DNA of 51,795 nucleotides from CAMDPA01 sp050186055 (GTDB taxonomy: Bacteria; Pseudomonadota; Alphaproteobacteria; Rhizobiales; Hyphomicrobiaceae), in contig JBFWYV010000001.1 in assembly GCA_050186055.1 (NCBI GenBank), forward strand, positions 1-51,795, read 5' to 3'. Position numbers and translations under genes: made by a program. The notes under the pieces are model-generated. The model saw only the letters and a list, made by a program, of their open reading frames with translations. It did no database searches and was not told the DNA's origin. This document shows positions 1-7,903 of the stretch, one piece after another. Numbering within the stretch: position 1 is the first letter of the stretch; each line of letters opens with the position of its first letter.

Positions 1-889
1 CCGATCTGTTCTCCACCAGGCGGGGCGGCGTCATCGGGTGCGCGCTCCTGCGCTCCCAGAACGCATAAGCGCCGAACCCTGCGATCCCGAGCAGAACGGC
101 GGCGACCGTAAGCACCGTGCCCGGCTGCGCCGGAGCGCCGGCGGCGGCCTGAGCTTCGCCGGGGCCGATCCGGCTGAGCGCCCAGGCAAGGGCTGCGAGC
201 GCAGAAGCCAGGATCGCGGCGCCGACGATGTCGAACGGGCGTTGCTCGCGGCGATCCTCCGGCGCGAAGGACAGCAGAATCCCCACCGCGATAAGCGCGA
301 TAGGCGGGTTGATCCAGAACACCGACGGCCAGCCGAAGGTCTCGGTCAGCCACCCGCCGAGGACAGGGCCGCCGGCGGTGGTCAGGGCCGATGCCGCCGC
401 CCATACGCCGATCGCCTGGTTTCGCTCGGCGCGCGGATAGGTGGCGCCGATCAGGGCGAGGCTGGCCGGGGTGACGATCGCTGCCGCCGTGCCCTGCACG
501 ACGCGGGCGGCGATCAGCCACGCTGGCGAAGGCGCCAGCGCGCAAGCCGCCGAGGCCAGGCCGAACAGGATGCAGCCGAGCGCGAGCATGCGCGCCTTGC
601 CGTAAACATCCGCGAGCGCGCCGCCGATCAATGTCAGAGAGGCGAGCGCCAGCACATATCCGTTGAGAACCCACTGAACCGAGGCGAGGTCCGCTCCGAA
701 ATCGGCGCGCAGTCTCGGCAATGCGACGGTCAGCGCCGAGCCGTCGATGAACGCCATCGATGACGCGAGCACGCAGGCGGCGAGCACCATGCGGCGGCGC
801 CAGGACGGTGCTTCCCGCCCGAGCTCTCGCGGGGAGGGTTCTGCTTCGATGACCCCGCGGCTGCATGGCTCCACAAACGGCTGCGCCAT
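1..889 (-). CDS. DHA2-type MFS multidrug transporter (partial, C-terminus outside window)
   Basis: This is a proton-driven drug efflux pump of the inner membrane, EmrB/QacA (DHA2) branch of the major facilitator superfamily. About 296 codons are present and the frame is still open at base 1, so the C-terminal part lies outside the window. The translation shows alternating hydrophobic helices after a short hydrophilic start, a first helix containing AFIDGSALTVALP, and the segment GWPSVFWINPPIALIAV, which resembles the GWRWVFWINLP signature of DHA2 pumps. The ATG at 889 follows a GGGAGGA ribosome-binding site by 6-7 bases. It lies 36 bp after nrsF in the same direction, so it may share the SigF transcript. 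The substrate cannot be predicted. Family is confident; the link to the SigF response is inference. Confidence 0.85.
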   Translation of the reverse strand, partial: MAQPFVEPCSRGVIEAEPSPRELGREAPSWRRRMVLAACVLASSMAFIDGSALTVALPRLRADFGADLASVQWVLNGYVLALASLTLIGGALADVYGKARMLALGCILFGLASAACALAPSPAWLIAARVVQGTAAAIVTPASLALIGATYPRAERNQAIGVWAAASALTTAGGPVLGGWLTETFGWPSVFWINPPIALIAVGILLSFAPEDRREQRPFDIVGAAILASALAALAWALSRIGPGEAQAAAGAPAQPGTVLTVAAVLLGIAGFGAYAFWERRSAHPMTPPRLVENRS

Positions 890-925
890 TCATCGTCCTC
901 CCCGGCCCGCCGCCTCGAGTGCCGT

Positions 926-1564
926 TTACCAGCGCAGCAGGATACGGCCCGCGAGAGCGCCGGCGGCCGTGACCGCCGCGATGCCCAGGCTGTACCAGAG
1001 CGCCAGGAACGGCAGTCCGCCTTCCGTGCAATGAAACGAGTAGACCCACGCACCGAGCGCGCCCGCCGCCAATCCCACGGCGGCGCCGGCCACGGTCAGC
1101 CTGGTCGGCGCGGCCCGGCGCATGAAGGCGATTCCTGTCACCAAGAACGGCACGGACAGAGCCATGATGAAGAACGGGCATAGCAGCGCGGACGAGCCCA
1201 TCAGCATATTCGGGCGCGCGTCGGCGGGCGCCAGCGCGTAATCGATGATGGATGCGAGGGCTGTTGCCGCGACGAGGATGAGCACCATACGCAACGGCCG
1301 GTTCCCACGATGGCCGGGGCGGCTCAATTGCTCCACCGCCCAGATGCCGGCAAGTGCAAGACCCGCCGTGTAGCCCGACTTGATCCAGAACATCGCGGTG
1401 CCGGTGGCCTCCCGCAGGTCCGGCCGAAAGCCGAGCGACATCGCCATCAGCGGCATCGCAACCGCAAGTCCAAGCAGCACCAGGAGCAGAAGCCGCCGCT
1501 GCAGTGCGCCGGCCGGCACCGGCTTCAGATCATCGGCGAGGCGCGCAATCAGGTCGTCGGTCAT
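926..1564 (-). CDS. nrsF: NrsF family (DUF1109) anti-sigma factor
   Basis: This is a membrane anti-sigma factor that holds a SigF-type ECF sigma factor inactive until a stress signal arrives. The 212-residue protein begins with MTDDLIARLADDLKPV, the typical opening of DUF1109/NrsF proteins. A cytosolic N-terminal tail is followed by about six hydrophobic segments. A periplasm- or membrane-facing HCTEGGLPF motif lies near the C-terminal third; cysteines here are thought to take part in sensing in this family. Its ATG overlaps the sigma-factor stop codon by 4 bases (ATGA), indicating translational coupling. The pairing with the adjacent ECF gene makes the assignment firm. The signal, probably oxidants or metal stress, is inferred from relatives. 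Confidence 0.9.
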   Translation of the reverse strand: MTDDLIARLADDLKPVPAGALQRRLLLLVLLGLAVAMPLMAMSLGFRPDLREATGTAMFWIKSGYTAGLALAGIWAVEQLSRPGHRGNRPLRMVLILVAATALASIIDYALAPADARPNMLMGSSALLCPFFIMALSVPFLVTGIAFMRRAAPTRLTVAGAAVGLAAGALGAWVYSFHCTEGGLPFLALWYSLGIAAVTAAGALAGRILLRW

Positions 1565-2118
1565 TGCTTGCCTCCAAACCGAGCCAGCAATGCCTTGAAG
1601 CCGCGATGCACGGCAACCTTCACGGCGGATTCGGACATGCCTGTCGATGCCGCGACCTCGGCCACCGACTGCCCGTCGATCTTCACGCGCCGGATCAAGG
1701 CCCGCGTCCGCTCCGGCAGAGTGTCAAGCATGGTATCGAGGTCGTGGCGATCACCAGCCGACTGTGCCGGGCTGGTTTCGTCCGCAATGAAGTCCGCGAC
1801 GTCATCGATCGGCAGATGCCTGTCCTGGCGAGACCGGCGCAACAGGTCGACCAGCTTGTAGCGCGCAATCGCATATACCCAGGGTGTCAAGGCCTGGTCG
1901 GGGTTGTACGTCATGCGGCGCGCATGGATGGCCAAGAGAGTCTCCTGCACCAGGTCATCCGCCTGGCTTGACAGGTTATCGTAGAGGCGACGCTGGAAGT
2001 ACCGCCGCAAAAGCTCAGTCAAATCGGTCAAGAGGCGCCGGTACGATGCCGCATCGCCGGCGAGCGATGCCAGCATCAGGGCGCGAAGCCTGTCTTCCAG
2101 TTCCAGCAGCTCGCCCAT
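1561..2118 (-). CDS. sigF: SigF-type ECF RNA polymerase sigma factor
   Basis: This is an extracytoplasmic-function sigma factor of 185 residues. Region 2 contains the DDLVQETLLAIH motif and the hydrophobic TPWVYAIARYKLVDLLRR helix. Region 4 carries VAEVAASTGMSESAVKVAVH, a helix-turn-helix that reads the -35 element. It probably activates its own operon and the divergent mrpX-cytochrome b-yedY arm. A GTAACC/CGAA promoter sits immediately upstream and its -10 ends only 8 bases before the ATG at 2118. The transcript may therefore be nearly leaderless, or translation may start at an internal Met such as residue 15. No clear Shine-Dalgarno precedes the ATG. Function is confident; the exact start is uncertain. 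Confidence 0.92.
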   Translation of the reverse strand: MGELLELEDRLRALMLASLAGDAASYRRLLTDLTELLRRYFQRRLYDNLSSQADDLVQETLLAIHARRMTYNPDQALTPWVYAIARYKLVDLLRRSRQDRHLPIDDVADFIADETSPAQSAGDRHDLDTMLDTLPERTRALIRRVKIDGQSVAEVAASTGMSESAVKVAVHRGFKALLARFGGKQ

Positions 2119-2126
2119 CGGGCTAA

Positions 2127-2151
2127 TTCGCCTTCAGTCGGGAAAGGTTAC
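2127..2151 (-). promoter_or_regulatory. ECF (SigF-type) promoter for sigF-nrsF
   Basis: Read on the minus strand, GTAACC is followed by a 15-base spacer and CGAA. This is one base shorter than the 16-base spacer of the divergent copy. It resembles the GTAACC-N16-CGAA consensus I recall for Caulobacter SigF, and implies autoregulation. The -10 lies 8 bases from the annotated sigF ATG. Confidence 0.65.
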
Positions 2152-2206
2152 AGCCTCGGTGGATGATCACGCGGGGCGTCGGTTTCTATCACGCTTGTGT
2201 GAAGGC

Positions 2207-2232
2207 GTAACCGGTAGAGGGGTTCCGGCGAA
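2207..2232 (+). promoter_or_regulatory. ECF (SigF-type) promoter for mrpX-cytochrome b-yedY
   Basis: GTAACC at 2207-2212 is followed by exactly 16 bases and then CGAA at 2229-2232. This agrees with the consensus I recall for SigF promoters. It lies 67 bp upstream of the MXKDX peptide start codon and faces away from the sigF promoter. Confidence 0.75.
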
Positions 2233-2299
2233 CTTTCCGAACGTCGCGTGCGCGCCGGCCATAGGGTCCGGGCGGTCACGCCTACTCGGGAGTTACGCC

Positions 2300-2563
2300 A
2301 TGGCCCCTGTCATCCGCAATGCCATTTTCGGTCTCGCCCTTGCTGCTTTCAGCGCAGCCGCCGCCACAGCCTATGCCGAGGACTCCATGAGCAAAGCCAA
2401 ATCCGGCGACGCCATGAAGAGCGACAGCATGTCCAAAGGCGGAGGCACCATGAAGAAGGACGCGATGGGCAAGGGCAAAATGGGATCCGATACCATGAAG
2501 AAGGACAGCATGGGCTCGGATGCCATGGCCAAGAAGACAGGCGACAGCATGAAGAAGAAGTAA
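2300..2563 (+). CDS. mrpX: Secreted methionine-rich MXKDX-repeat peptide (MrpX-like)
   Basis: This small exported peptide has 87 residues. It has a signal peptide of about 26 residues ending ATAYA and a mature part of about 61 residues with 10 Met and 15 Lys, no aromatic residues and repeated M-K-K-D/M-G-S-D blocks. It matches the pentapeptide MXKDX repeat family. In Azospira, MrpX of this type is a periplasmic methionine sink that hypochlorite oxidises and YedY1/MsrP reduces again. Here the same neighbours occur: SigF/NrsF upstream, cytochrome b and a YedY-like enzyme downstream. The start was chosen at 2300 because GGGAG precedes it and the signal peptide follows. A longer in-frame start at 2159 would overlap the promoter region and is unlikely. 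The scavenging role is inferred from that homology. Confidence 0.88.
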   Translation: MAPVIRNAIFGLALAAFSAAAATAYAEDSMSKAKSGDAMKSDSMSKGGGTMKKDAMGKGKMGSDTMKKDSMGSDAMAKKTGDSMKKK

Positions 2564-2645
2564 GGCCAGCCACCGAGGGCTCCGCGCGCCCGCTCCGGGC
2601 CGCGGAGCCTCCTTCCACCACCCAGGACGCCAGGCATCATCGCCA

Positions 2646-3506
2646 ATGCCCGCATTATTCAAAACCACCACGCGGCCATCCAGCGGCTCGCTGATCTACC
2701 GCCAGAATATCTGGACGCGGATGACCCATTGGACATGGGCTGTCTGCCTGTTCTTCCTTCTGTTCTCGGGCCTGCAGATCTTCAACGCGCATCCGTCCCT
2801 CTATATCGGGCACGAAAGCGGCGTCGCGTACGACAATGCCGTCTTCAGCACGTACGCGGTCGATACTCCGGATGGGCCGCAAGGCCGGACACGCATCTTC
2901 GGATGGGAGTTCAATACCACCGGCGTCCTGGGCGTGAGTGGCACGGCAGATCAGCCGCAGTTTCGCGGCTTTCCATCGAGCGTGACCATCCCCTCCTATC
3001 GGGATCTGGGGACGGGCCGCGTTGTTCATTTCTTCTTTGCCTGGCTGTTCGTGACCGCACTGCTCGTCTGGCTTGTTGCCAGCCTGATCACCGGCCACCT
3101 GCGCCGCGACCTCCTGCCGACGGGCAAGGATCTTGCCGCTCTTCCCAAGGACATTGCCGACCACGCGCGCTTCCGCTTCCATCATGGCCGCAGTTACAAC
3201 GTGCTGCAGAAGCTCGCCTATTGCGGCGTGTTCTTCGTCCTGTTTCCGCTCATCATCCTGACCGGCCTCAGCATGAGTCCCGGCGTGAATGCCGCCTGGC
3301 CGTGGCTGCTCGATCTGTTCGGGGGGCGGCAGACCGCGCGCACACTCCACTTCCTCGCCATGCTGCTGCTCGTCCTGTTCTTCGTCGTTCACATTCTGAT
3401 GGTGCTGGCCGCGGGACCGATCAATGAGCTGCGCTCCATGATCACCGGCTGGTACCGCACCGGCGTCAGCTCAGGCACGGCCGTCGCCGAAGGAGACAAG
3501 CCATGA
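2646..3506 (+). CDS. Cytochrome b (YedZ1 / Ni-Fe hydrogenase b-type) electron donor subunit
   Basis: This is an integral membrane b-type cytochrome of 286 residues that most likely passes quinol electrons to the molybdoenzyme encoded next. It has four main membrane helices with histidines suited to heme binding: RMTHWTW in helix 1, RVVHFFFAWLF in helix 2, and LHFLAM with VVHILM near the end. A periplasmic loop of about 80 residues lies between helices 1 and 2, as in thiosulfate-reductase and Ni/Fe-hydrogenase cytochromes b. The stop overlaps the next start by 4 bases (ATGA), so the two are translationally coupled. It is larger than MsrQ and fits the YedZ1 type seen with MrpX. Confidence 0.85.
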   Translation: MPALFKTTTRPSSGSLIYRQNIWTRMTHWTWAVCLFFLLFSGLQIFNAHPSLYIGHESGVAYDNAVFSTYAVDTPDGPQGRTRIFGWEFNTTGVLGVSGTADQPQFRGFPSSVTIPSYRDLGTGRVVHFFFAWLFVTALLVWLVASLITGHLRRDLLPTGKDLAALPKDIADHARFRFHHGRSYNVLQKLAYCGVFFVLFPLIILTGLSMSPGVNAAWPWLLDLFGGRQTARTLHFLAMLLLVLFFVVHILMVLAAGPINELRSMITGWYRTGVSSGTAVAEGDKP

Positions 3507-4282
3507 GCCGGACCCTGCTCACCCGCCGTCGCTTGCTCGGGCTTGGCGCGGCCGGTGCATCATCCCTTGTGCTGGGCGGATGCGGCCAGTTCGACTTTCT
3601 CGGAGAGACGGACAGTTCTGCGCGCGCGTTTCTCGAACGGGCCAACGATCTCACCTATCGCGCCCAGCGCCTGTTGATCCGCGAGGGCGCGCTGGCACCG
3701 GAATATTCCGAAAGCGAGATCCGTCAGGGCCAGCGGCCCAACGGCTCGCGCGATCCGGATACGCCCCAGTATTTGGGACTAAAAGCTGATGATTTCGCCG
3801 GCTATCGCCTCGCCGTGACCGGGCTTGTCGAGCAGCCTCGCAGCTATTCGCTCGCGGAGTTGCGCAACATGCCATCGCGGACGCAGATCACCCGCCACGA
3901 CTGCGTCGAGGGCTGGAGCTGCATCGCCAAATGGACCGGCACGCCGTTGTCGCGGATCCTCGACGAGGTGAAGCCGAAACCGGCAGCGCGGTTCCTGGTG
4001 TTTCATTGTTTCGACAGGCTCGACGGCAACACGTCGTACTATGAGAGCTGCGATCTGATCGACGCGCGTCACCCGCAGACGATCCTCGCCTATGGTCTCA
4101 ATGGGCAGGCGCTTCCCGTGGCCAACGGTGCGCCGGTCCGCGTGCGCATCGAGCGGGCTCTGGGCTACAAGCAGGCGAAATACGTGCGCGCCATCGAGGC
4201 GGTCGACAGCTTTTCTCGCTTCGGCCGGGGTAAAGGAGGCTACTGGGAAGATCAGGGATACGACTGGTACGCCGGGATCTAA
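3503..4282 (+). CDS. Molybdopterin-dependent oxidoreductase, YedY/MsrP-like (sulfite oxidase fold)
   Basis: This exported molybdoenzyme has 259 residues. The N-terminus has a twin-arginine signal (TRRRLLGLGAAGA) running into LVLGGC, which also reads as a lipobox, so the protein may be a Tat-exported lipoprotein. The sulfite-oxidase-type molybdopterin domain contains TRHDCVEGWSC, with Cys134 as the expected molybdenum ligand. By neighbours (MrpX, cytochrome b, SigF) it should reduce methionine sulfoxide, chiefly in the Met-rich peptide, with electrons from the cytochrome. Another S- or N-oxide substrate cannot be excluded from sequence. No separate molybdenum chaperone gene is present here. 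Confidence 0.88.
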   Translation: MSRTLLTRRRLLGLGAAGASSLVLGGCGQFDFLGETDSSARAFLERANDLTYRAQRLLIREGALAPEYSESEIRQGQRPNGSRDPDTPQYLGLKADDFAGYRLAVTGLVEQPRSYSLAELRNMPSRTQITRHDCVEGWSCIAKWTGTPLSRILDEVKPKPAARFLVFHCFDRLDGNTSYYESCDLIDARHPQTILAYGLNGQALPVANGAPVRVRIERALGYKQAKYVRAIEAVDSFSRFGRGKGGYWEDQGYDWYAGI

Positions 4283-4361
4283 CATCTAGTATTGCGAAGG
4301 TGACTTACTGTGATCGACCGCCGACCGGCCTGGATCTGGTCACGAGCTGTAGCGTTGCTAC

Positions 4362-5003
4362 CTATGCGGCGGCGAACCGTTTCAATGTGGCCGTCTCGAA
4401 GTCGATCAGCTTCCTGACGCTCGGGCGTTGCAGCATGCGGGTGTGATGGGCCGTCGCATGCTGGAATTGGCTGAGATCGAGGCCAAGCTGCTGGGCGCGC
4501 CGCATGGTCCAGAAGAGATGCGCGTCCGGTCCGGTATAGTGGCCGAACAAATAGTCGCGGCCCGCCAGCATGTCGTCCGCGATCTTGAAGTTCTCCGTGA
4601 GCGGCCCGGTGGCCAGAGCCTTGACACTTTCTGGGGCGTCCGCGACGTCGCACACCTTCCTGGTGTTGTTCATGCGGGCCAGGTAAGGGTGAATGCCGCC
4701 GGAGCACCACGACATGATCGATATGGCCTGAAGCAGGTCCCACGGGTCAGCCGGCATCAGACCGGCATCCGGAAATTGCCGTGCAATCCAAGCATGGATC
4801 GCGACATTTTCCGACAACGTTCGGCCGTCGACCACGAGCAATGGCACTTTGTGCTTCGGATTGATCTTCAAATATTGCGGGCTCATTTGCTGGCCCGTCC
4901 CCAGGTTGATCGTTTCAACTTCGAAGCTCGCGCCTGCTTCCGTCAGGTTGATGTATGGTACCATCGAGCACGCGATGGGCGCGTAATAGAGAACGATCTG
5001 CAT
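4362..5003 (-). CDS. Glutathione S-transferase family protein
   Basis: This cytosolic GST-fold protein has 213 residues. The N-terminal thioredoxin-like domain (about residues 1-80) contains HKVPLLVVDGRTLSENVAI, with the cis-Pro and Glu/Ser glutathione-binding signature. The C-terminal all-helical domain follows. The opening YYAPIACSMVPYINL has a Ser/Cys pair where beta-class GSTs place catalytic residues. It probably conjugates or reduces electrophiles with glutathione, although the substrate is not evident. It is transcribed alone, convergent with the YedY operon and divergent from alkA. Confidence 0.87.
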   Translation of the reverse strand: MQIVLYYAPIACSMVPYINLTEAGASFEVETINLGTGQQMSPQYLKINPKHKVPLLVVDGRTLSENVAIHAWIARQFPDAGLMPADPWDLLQAISIMSWCSGGIHPYLARMNNTRKVCDVADAPESVKALATGPLTENFKIADDMLAGRDYLFGHYTGPDAHLFWTMRRAQQLGLDLSQFQHATAHHTRMLQRPSVRKLIDFETATLKRFAAA

Positions 5004-5216
5004 CCGGCGGCTCCTGCTGAATAGTCCGAGCCAAACTGTATGCCCGTGGCCGGAAGTATTTCAAGCAAACACCGGAGGACGGCGGCCATCCACATGGCTC
5101 ACCGCGGTCATGGTCTTTCCAGTCGCGCGTCTCCGAATTAGCTTGCGAAGCGGGCATGCTTGTTTCGTGTCCGCTATCGAGCGATGACGAGCGCCCAGGT
5201 TCGCAGGTGAAATCCA

Positions 5217-5888
5217 ATGGCCGCAAGCCGCCGAAGATCGCAGTCGTCGCTGATCGACACGGAGCAGGACATCGTCAAGGGCATGCGGGCCCTCCGGCGC
5301 GCTTGCCCGGTCATGCGCAGCATCCATGCGATTGCTGGCGACCCTCCCCTGCGCCGGCGGCCGGCCGGCTTCGAAGGGCTCGCCCGCATCATCGTCGCCC
5401 AGCAGCTCTCGACCGCCAGCGCCGGAGCGATATGGTCCCGTGTAATTGCTGCCGTCGATCCGCTCACCGCGCCGGGGCTGTTGGCCGCAACCGACGACGC
5501 CCTGCGTGCAGCCGGCCTGTCCCGGCCGAAGATCCGCACCCTGCGCGCCCTGGCCGCCGCTGTCGCGCATGATGGCCTTGACGTCGAAGCCTTGTCGCAA
5601 GCCGGCGACCAGCAGATCCACGAGGCACTGACCGCCGTGTCGGGCATCGGCCCCTGGACCGCCGACATCTTCATCATGTTTTGCCTCGGTCGCGCCGATG
5701 CTTTTGCCGCGGGCGATCTCGCCCTGCAGATCGCTTTGGCTCACGCTGCTGGCCTCGATGCGCGCCCCTCGGCAGCCGAGTTGCTCGCGTACGCAGAGCG
5801 CTGGCGTCCGTGGCGCGGCGTCGCGGCGCGGATGCTGTGGGCCTATTATCCCCATATGAAGCGGGTGAAGGACGGCACACCGGTCTGA
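5217..5888 (+). CDS. alkA: DNA-3-methyladenine glycosylase II, AlkA-like (HhH-GPD)
   Basis: This is a base-excision-repair glycosylase of 223 residues that removes alkylated purines. The helix-hairpin-helix runs through VSGIGPWTADIFIMF (about residues 141-155) and is followed by the Gly/Pro-Asp region AFAAGDLAL, where Asp167 is the expected catalytic residue. It lacks the N-terminal TBP-like domain of E. coli AlkA, which is common for short alphaproteobacterial forms. The ATG follows GGTGAA. Its stop lies next to the esterase start, and together with the following methyltransferase gene it forms a tightly packed three-gene set. Confidence 0.9.
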   Translation: MAASRRRSQSSLIDTEQDIVKGMRALRRACPVMRSIHAIAGDPPLRRRPAGFEGLARIIVAQQLSTASAGAIWSRVIAAVDPLTAPGLLAATDDALRAAGLSRPKIRTLRALAAAVAHDGLDVEALSQAGDQQIHEALTAVSGIGPWTADIFIMFCLGRADAFAAGDLALQIALAHAAGLDARPSAAELLAYAERWRPWRGVAARMLWAYYPHMKRVKDGTPV

Positions 5889-5932
5889 TGGCCGCATCAT
5901 CGGCGCCGCCGCGGCTCGAAAGGGAACGGACG

Positions 5933-6583
5933 ATGGCAGAGCTGGACGGACCACGTCGTGCACCGGCGCGCGGCTCAGCCGATGGCTTGGTCGTGCTCTT
6001 GCACGGCTACGGCGCCAACGGCGACGATCTCATCACGCTGGCGGACGTCTGGGCCAGCCGGTTGCCGGCTGTTGCGTTCGTCTCGCCGCATGCGCCGGGC
6101 CGGCTTCCCCAGCCCGGCATGAACGCACGCCAGTGGTTCCCGCTGTCCGAATTGAGTCCGGCCGAGTTGGGGCGCGGCGCTGAGACTGCGGCGCCCGGCC
6201 TGGAGAGGTTCCTGGATGCTGAGCTGGCGCGTCACGGCCTGCCGCCGTCGAAGCTCGCTCTCGTAGGGTTCAGCCAGGGCACCATGATGGCCCTGCACGT
6301 CGGTCTCCGTCGCAAGGCAGCGCCCGCCGCCATCGTTGGCTTTTCCGGCGTGCTGGCGGGACCGGAGCGCCTGCAGCGCGAGATCGCATGCCGCCCGCCG
6401 GTCATGCTGATCCATGGCGCTGCCGATGATTTGATCCCGGTCGGTGCGATCGACCTGACGCGCGAAGTCGCCGCCGCCGCCGGCGTCCCTGTCGAATGGC
6501 ATGTCCGCGAAGGCCTCGGCCACGGCATTGACGAGGCCGGCATCGCCATGGCCGGCAAATTTCTGGCCGAGCACCTGCGTTGA
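5933..6583 (+). CDS. Phospholipase/carboxylesterase family alpha/beta hydrolase
   Basis: This is a serine hydrolase of the phospholipase/carboxylesterase (YpfH-like) family, about 216 residues from the ATG at 5933. It shows the oxyanion region VVLLHGYGANGDD, the nucleophile elbow GFSQG (Ser114), the acid in GAADDLIP and the base in GLGHGID, so the full triad is present. The start at 5933 gives the usual family opening MAELDGPR and has AAGGGAACGG upstream. An alternative ATG at 5888 overlaps the alkA stop as TGATG and would add 15 residues. It probably hydrolyses short-chain esters; the physiological substrate is unknown. It lies between alkA and a methyltransferase gene, with overlaps suggesting a shared mRNA. 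Confidence 0.87.
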   Translation: MAELDGPRRAPARGSADGLVVLLHGYGANGDDLITLADVWASRLPAVAFVSPHAPGRLPQPGMNARQWFPLSELSPAELGRGAETAAPGLERFLDAELARHGLPPSKLALVGFSQGTMMALHVGLRRKAAPAAIVGFSGVLAGPERLQREIACRPPVMLIHGAADDLIPVGAIDLTREVAAAAGVPVEWHVREGLGHGIDEAGIAMAGKFLAEHLR

Positions 6584-7194
6584 CCCAATCCGGCCGCGAC
6601 GTCTGGCAACTGTACCACCGGTTCGCCGGTCGCTTCGACGAAGTGCGCGGTCGCCAGCTCATGGAGCGGGACTGGCTCGACCTCATGCTGTCGGATTTGC
6701 CTACGCAGCCGGGAGTCCTCGATCTCGGCTGCGGCATGGGCGAGCCGATCGCACGATATCTGCTCGATCAGTCATGCCGGGTCACCGGCGTCGACGCGGC
6801 ATCGGCCATGATCGGGATCTGCCGGGCTCGTTTTCCGGCGAGCCGGTGGCTTGTCGGCGACATGCGCGGTCTCGATCTCGGCGAGCGCTTTGACGCCCTT
6901 GTGGCCTGGGACAGCTTCTTTCATCTGGATGCAGACGATCAGCGTGTCATGTTTCCGGTCTTCGCGCGCCATCTGGAGCCCGGCGGCAGGCTCATGTTCA
7001 CGTCCGGTTCGGCTGCCGGCATCGCCATCGGTGATCTGTTCGGTGAGCCGCTCTTTCACGCGAGCCTCGCATCCGCGGAATATCGGGAGCTGCTTGCTGC
7101 CAACGGTTTCGAGGTCGTCCGCCATCGCGTCGAGGACCCCGGTTGCGGCGGTCACACGGTCTGGCTCGCGCGCCGCCTGCCCATCGCCGTTTGA
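6580..7194 (+). CDS. Class I SAM-dependent methyltransferase
   Basis: This is a Rossmann-fold methyltransferase of 204 residues. Motif I is VLDLGCGMGEPIARYLL, the acidic residue binding the SAM ribose is in VTGVDAASAM, and post-motif regions ALVAWDSFFHLD and LEPGGRLMF follow. It starts with TTG at 6580, inside the esterase stop (TTGA), so translation is likely coupled to the upstream gene. The acceptor substrate is not evident. The context with alkA and an esterase does not define a pathway. Confidence 0.88.
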   Translation: MTQSGRDVWQLYHRFAGRFDEVRGRQLMERDWLDLMLSDLPTQPGVLDLGCGMGEPIARYLLDQSCRVTGVDAASAMIGICRARFPASRWLVGDMRGLDLGERFDALVAWDSFFHLDADDQRVMFPVFARHLEPGGRLMFTSGSAAGIAIGDLFGEPLFHASLASAEYRELLAANGFEVVRHRVEDPGCGGHTVWLARRLPIAV

Positions 7195-7213
7195 GCGGCC
7201 CGCCCGGGCCCGA

Positions 7214-7639
7214 TTATTCCGACGTGCCGAACAGCTCGATCACTTCGGCCGGCACCGGCACCGACTTGAGTTTGCCGGTCTCGGGATCGCGCCCGACCAG
7301 CACGCGCTTCTCGAATCCTTCCACCGCCAGTTCGCCTTTGTTGAACAGCTTGTGCTCGATCTCGAAGCTGGTCCGGCCCCATTTCGGAATGCAGGTCTCG
7401 ATGGTGACGATGTCGCCGTAGCTGGACGGCTTGTGAAAGCGGGCTCGCGTATCGATCATCGGCCAGCCGTTGAGGTTGTAGCGCTTGAGCAGTTCCTTCT
7501 TGGGCAGCCCGACGCTCTCGAAATGCTCCATCACGCTGGCGTCGAACCAAATGAAGTAGTTGGGATAGAACACGATATCGGCCGGGTCGCACTCGCCCCA
7601 TTCGACCTTCACCTCGCGCCGCGTGATCAGCATCTGCAT
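7214..7639 (-). CDS. Acyl-CoA thioesterase, 4-hydroxybenzoyl-CoA/YbgC type
   Basis: This is a hot-dog-fold acyl-CoA thioesterase of 141 residues. The N-terminal motif ECDPADIVFYPNYFIWFD carries the Asp of the 4-hydroxybenzoyl-CoA/YbgC class, and FHKPSSYGDIV follows in the central helix region. It probably releases free acid from small acyl-CoA esters in the cytosol. The start could be Met1 or Met3. It is convergent with the methyltransferase gene and has no obvious operon partner. Confidence 0.87.
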   Translation of the reverse strand: MQMLITRREVKVEWGECDPADIVFYPNYFIWFDASVMEHFESVGLPKKELLKRYNLNGWPMIDTRARFHKPSSYGDIVTIETCIPKWGRTSFEIEHKLFNKGELAVEGFEKRVLVGRDPETGKLKSVPVPAEVIELFGTSE

Positions 7640-7814
7640 CTTTCCTCTGGATGTCGCAGGAAGCGGGCAACCTACCTGTCAACGGAACGGCGCGCCAGGG
7701 CCGGCGCCTCGACGGGCTCAGTGTGCGTTGCAGCGAATCAGCCCTTCCAGGGCCTTTGAGCGCGACGCGGTGGAAGTAGACAAGTCACGGAAATAACAAG
7801 GGTTTTGTGTGGAC

Positions 7815-7843
7815 TTCACAGAGCTGACACAGATGGTTAGTAT
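7815..7843 (+). promoter_or_regulatory. Candidate sigma70 promoter for the HNH gene
   Basis: TTCACA at 7815-7820 is separated by 17 bases from TAGTAT at 7838-7843, about 60 bp before the HNH start. The surrounding bases are AT-richer than average. This is pattern-based only. Confidence 0.4.
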
Positions 7844-7903
7844 ATGTTGCAGCGTTCAGGGTGCGATCCTGATTAATTCGGGCAACCGCCAGGAAGTACG
7901 CAC

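Noticed and set aside
5681..5932. Upstream extension of the esterase frame into alkA
   Set aside because: The extension overlaps well-supported AlkA coding sequence and lacks homology; a start at 5933 or 5888 fits the family.
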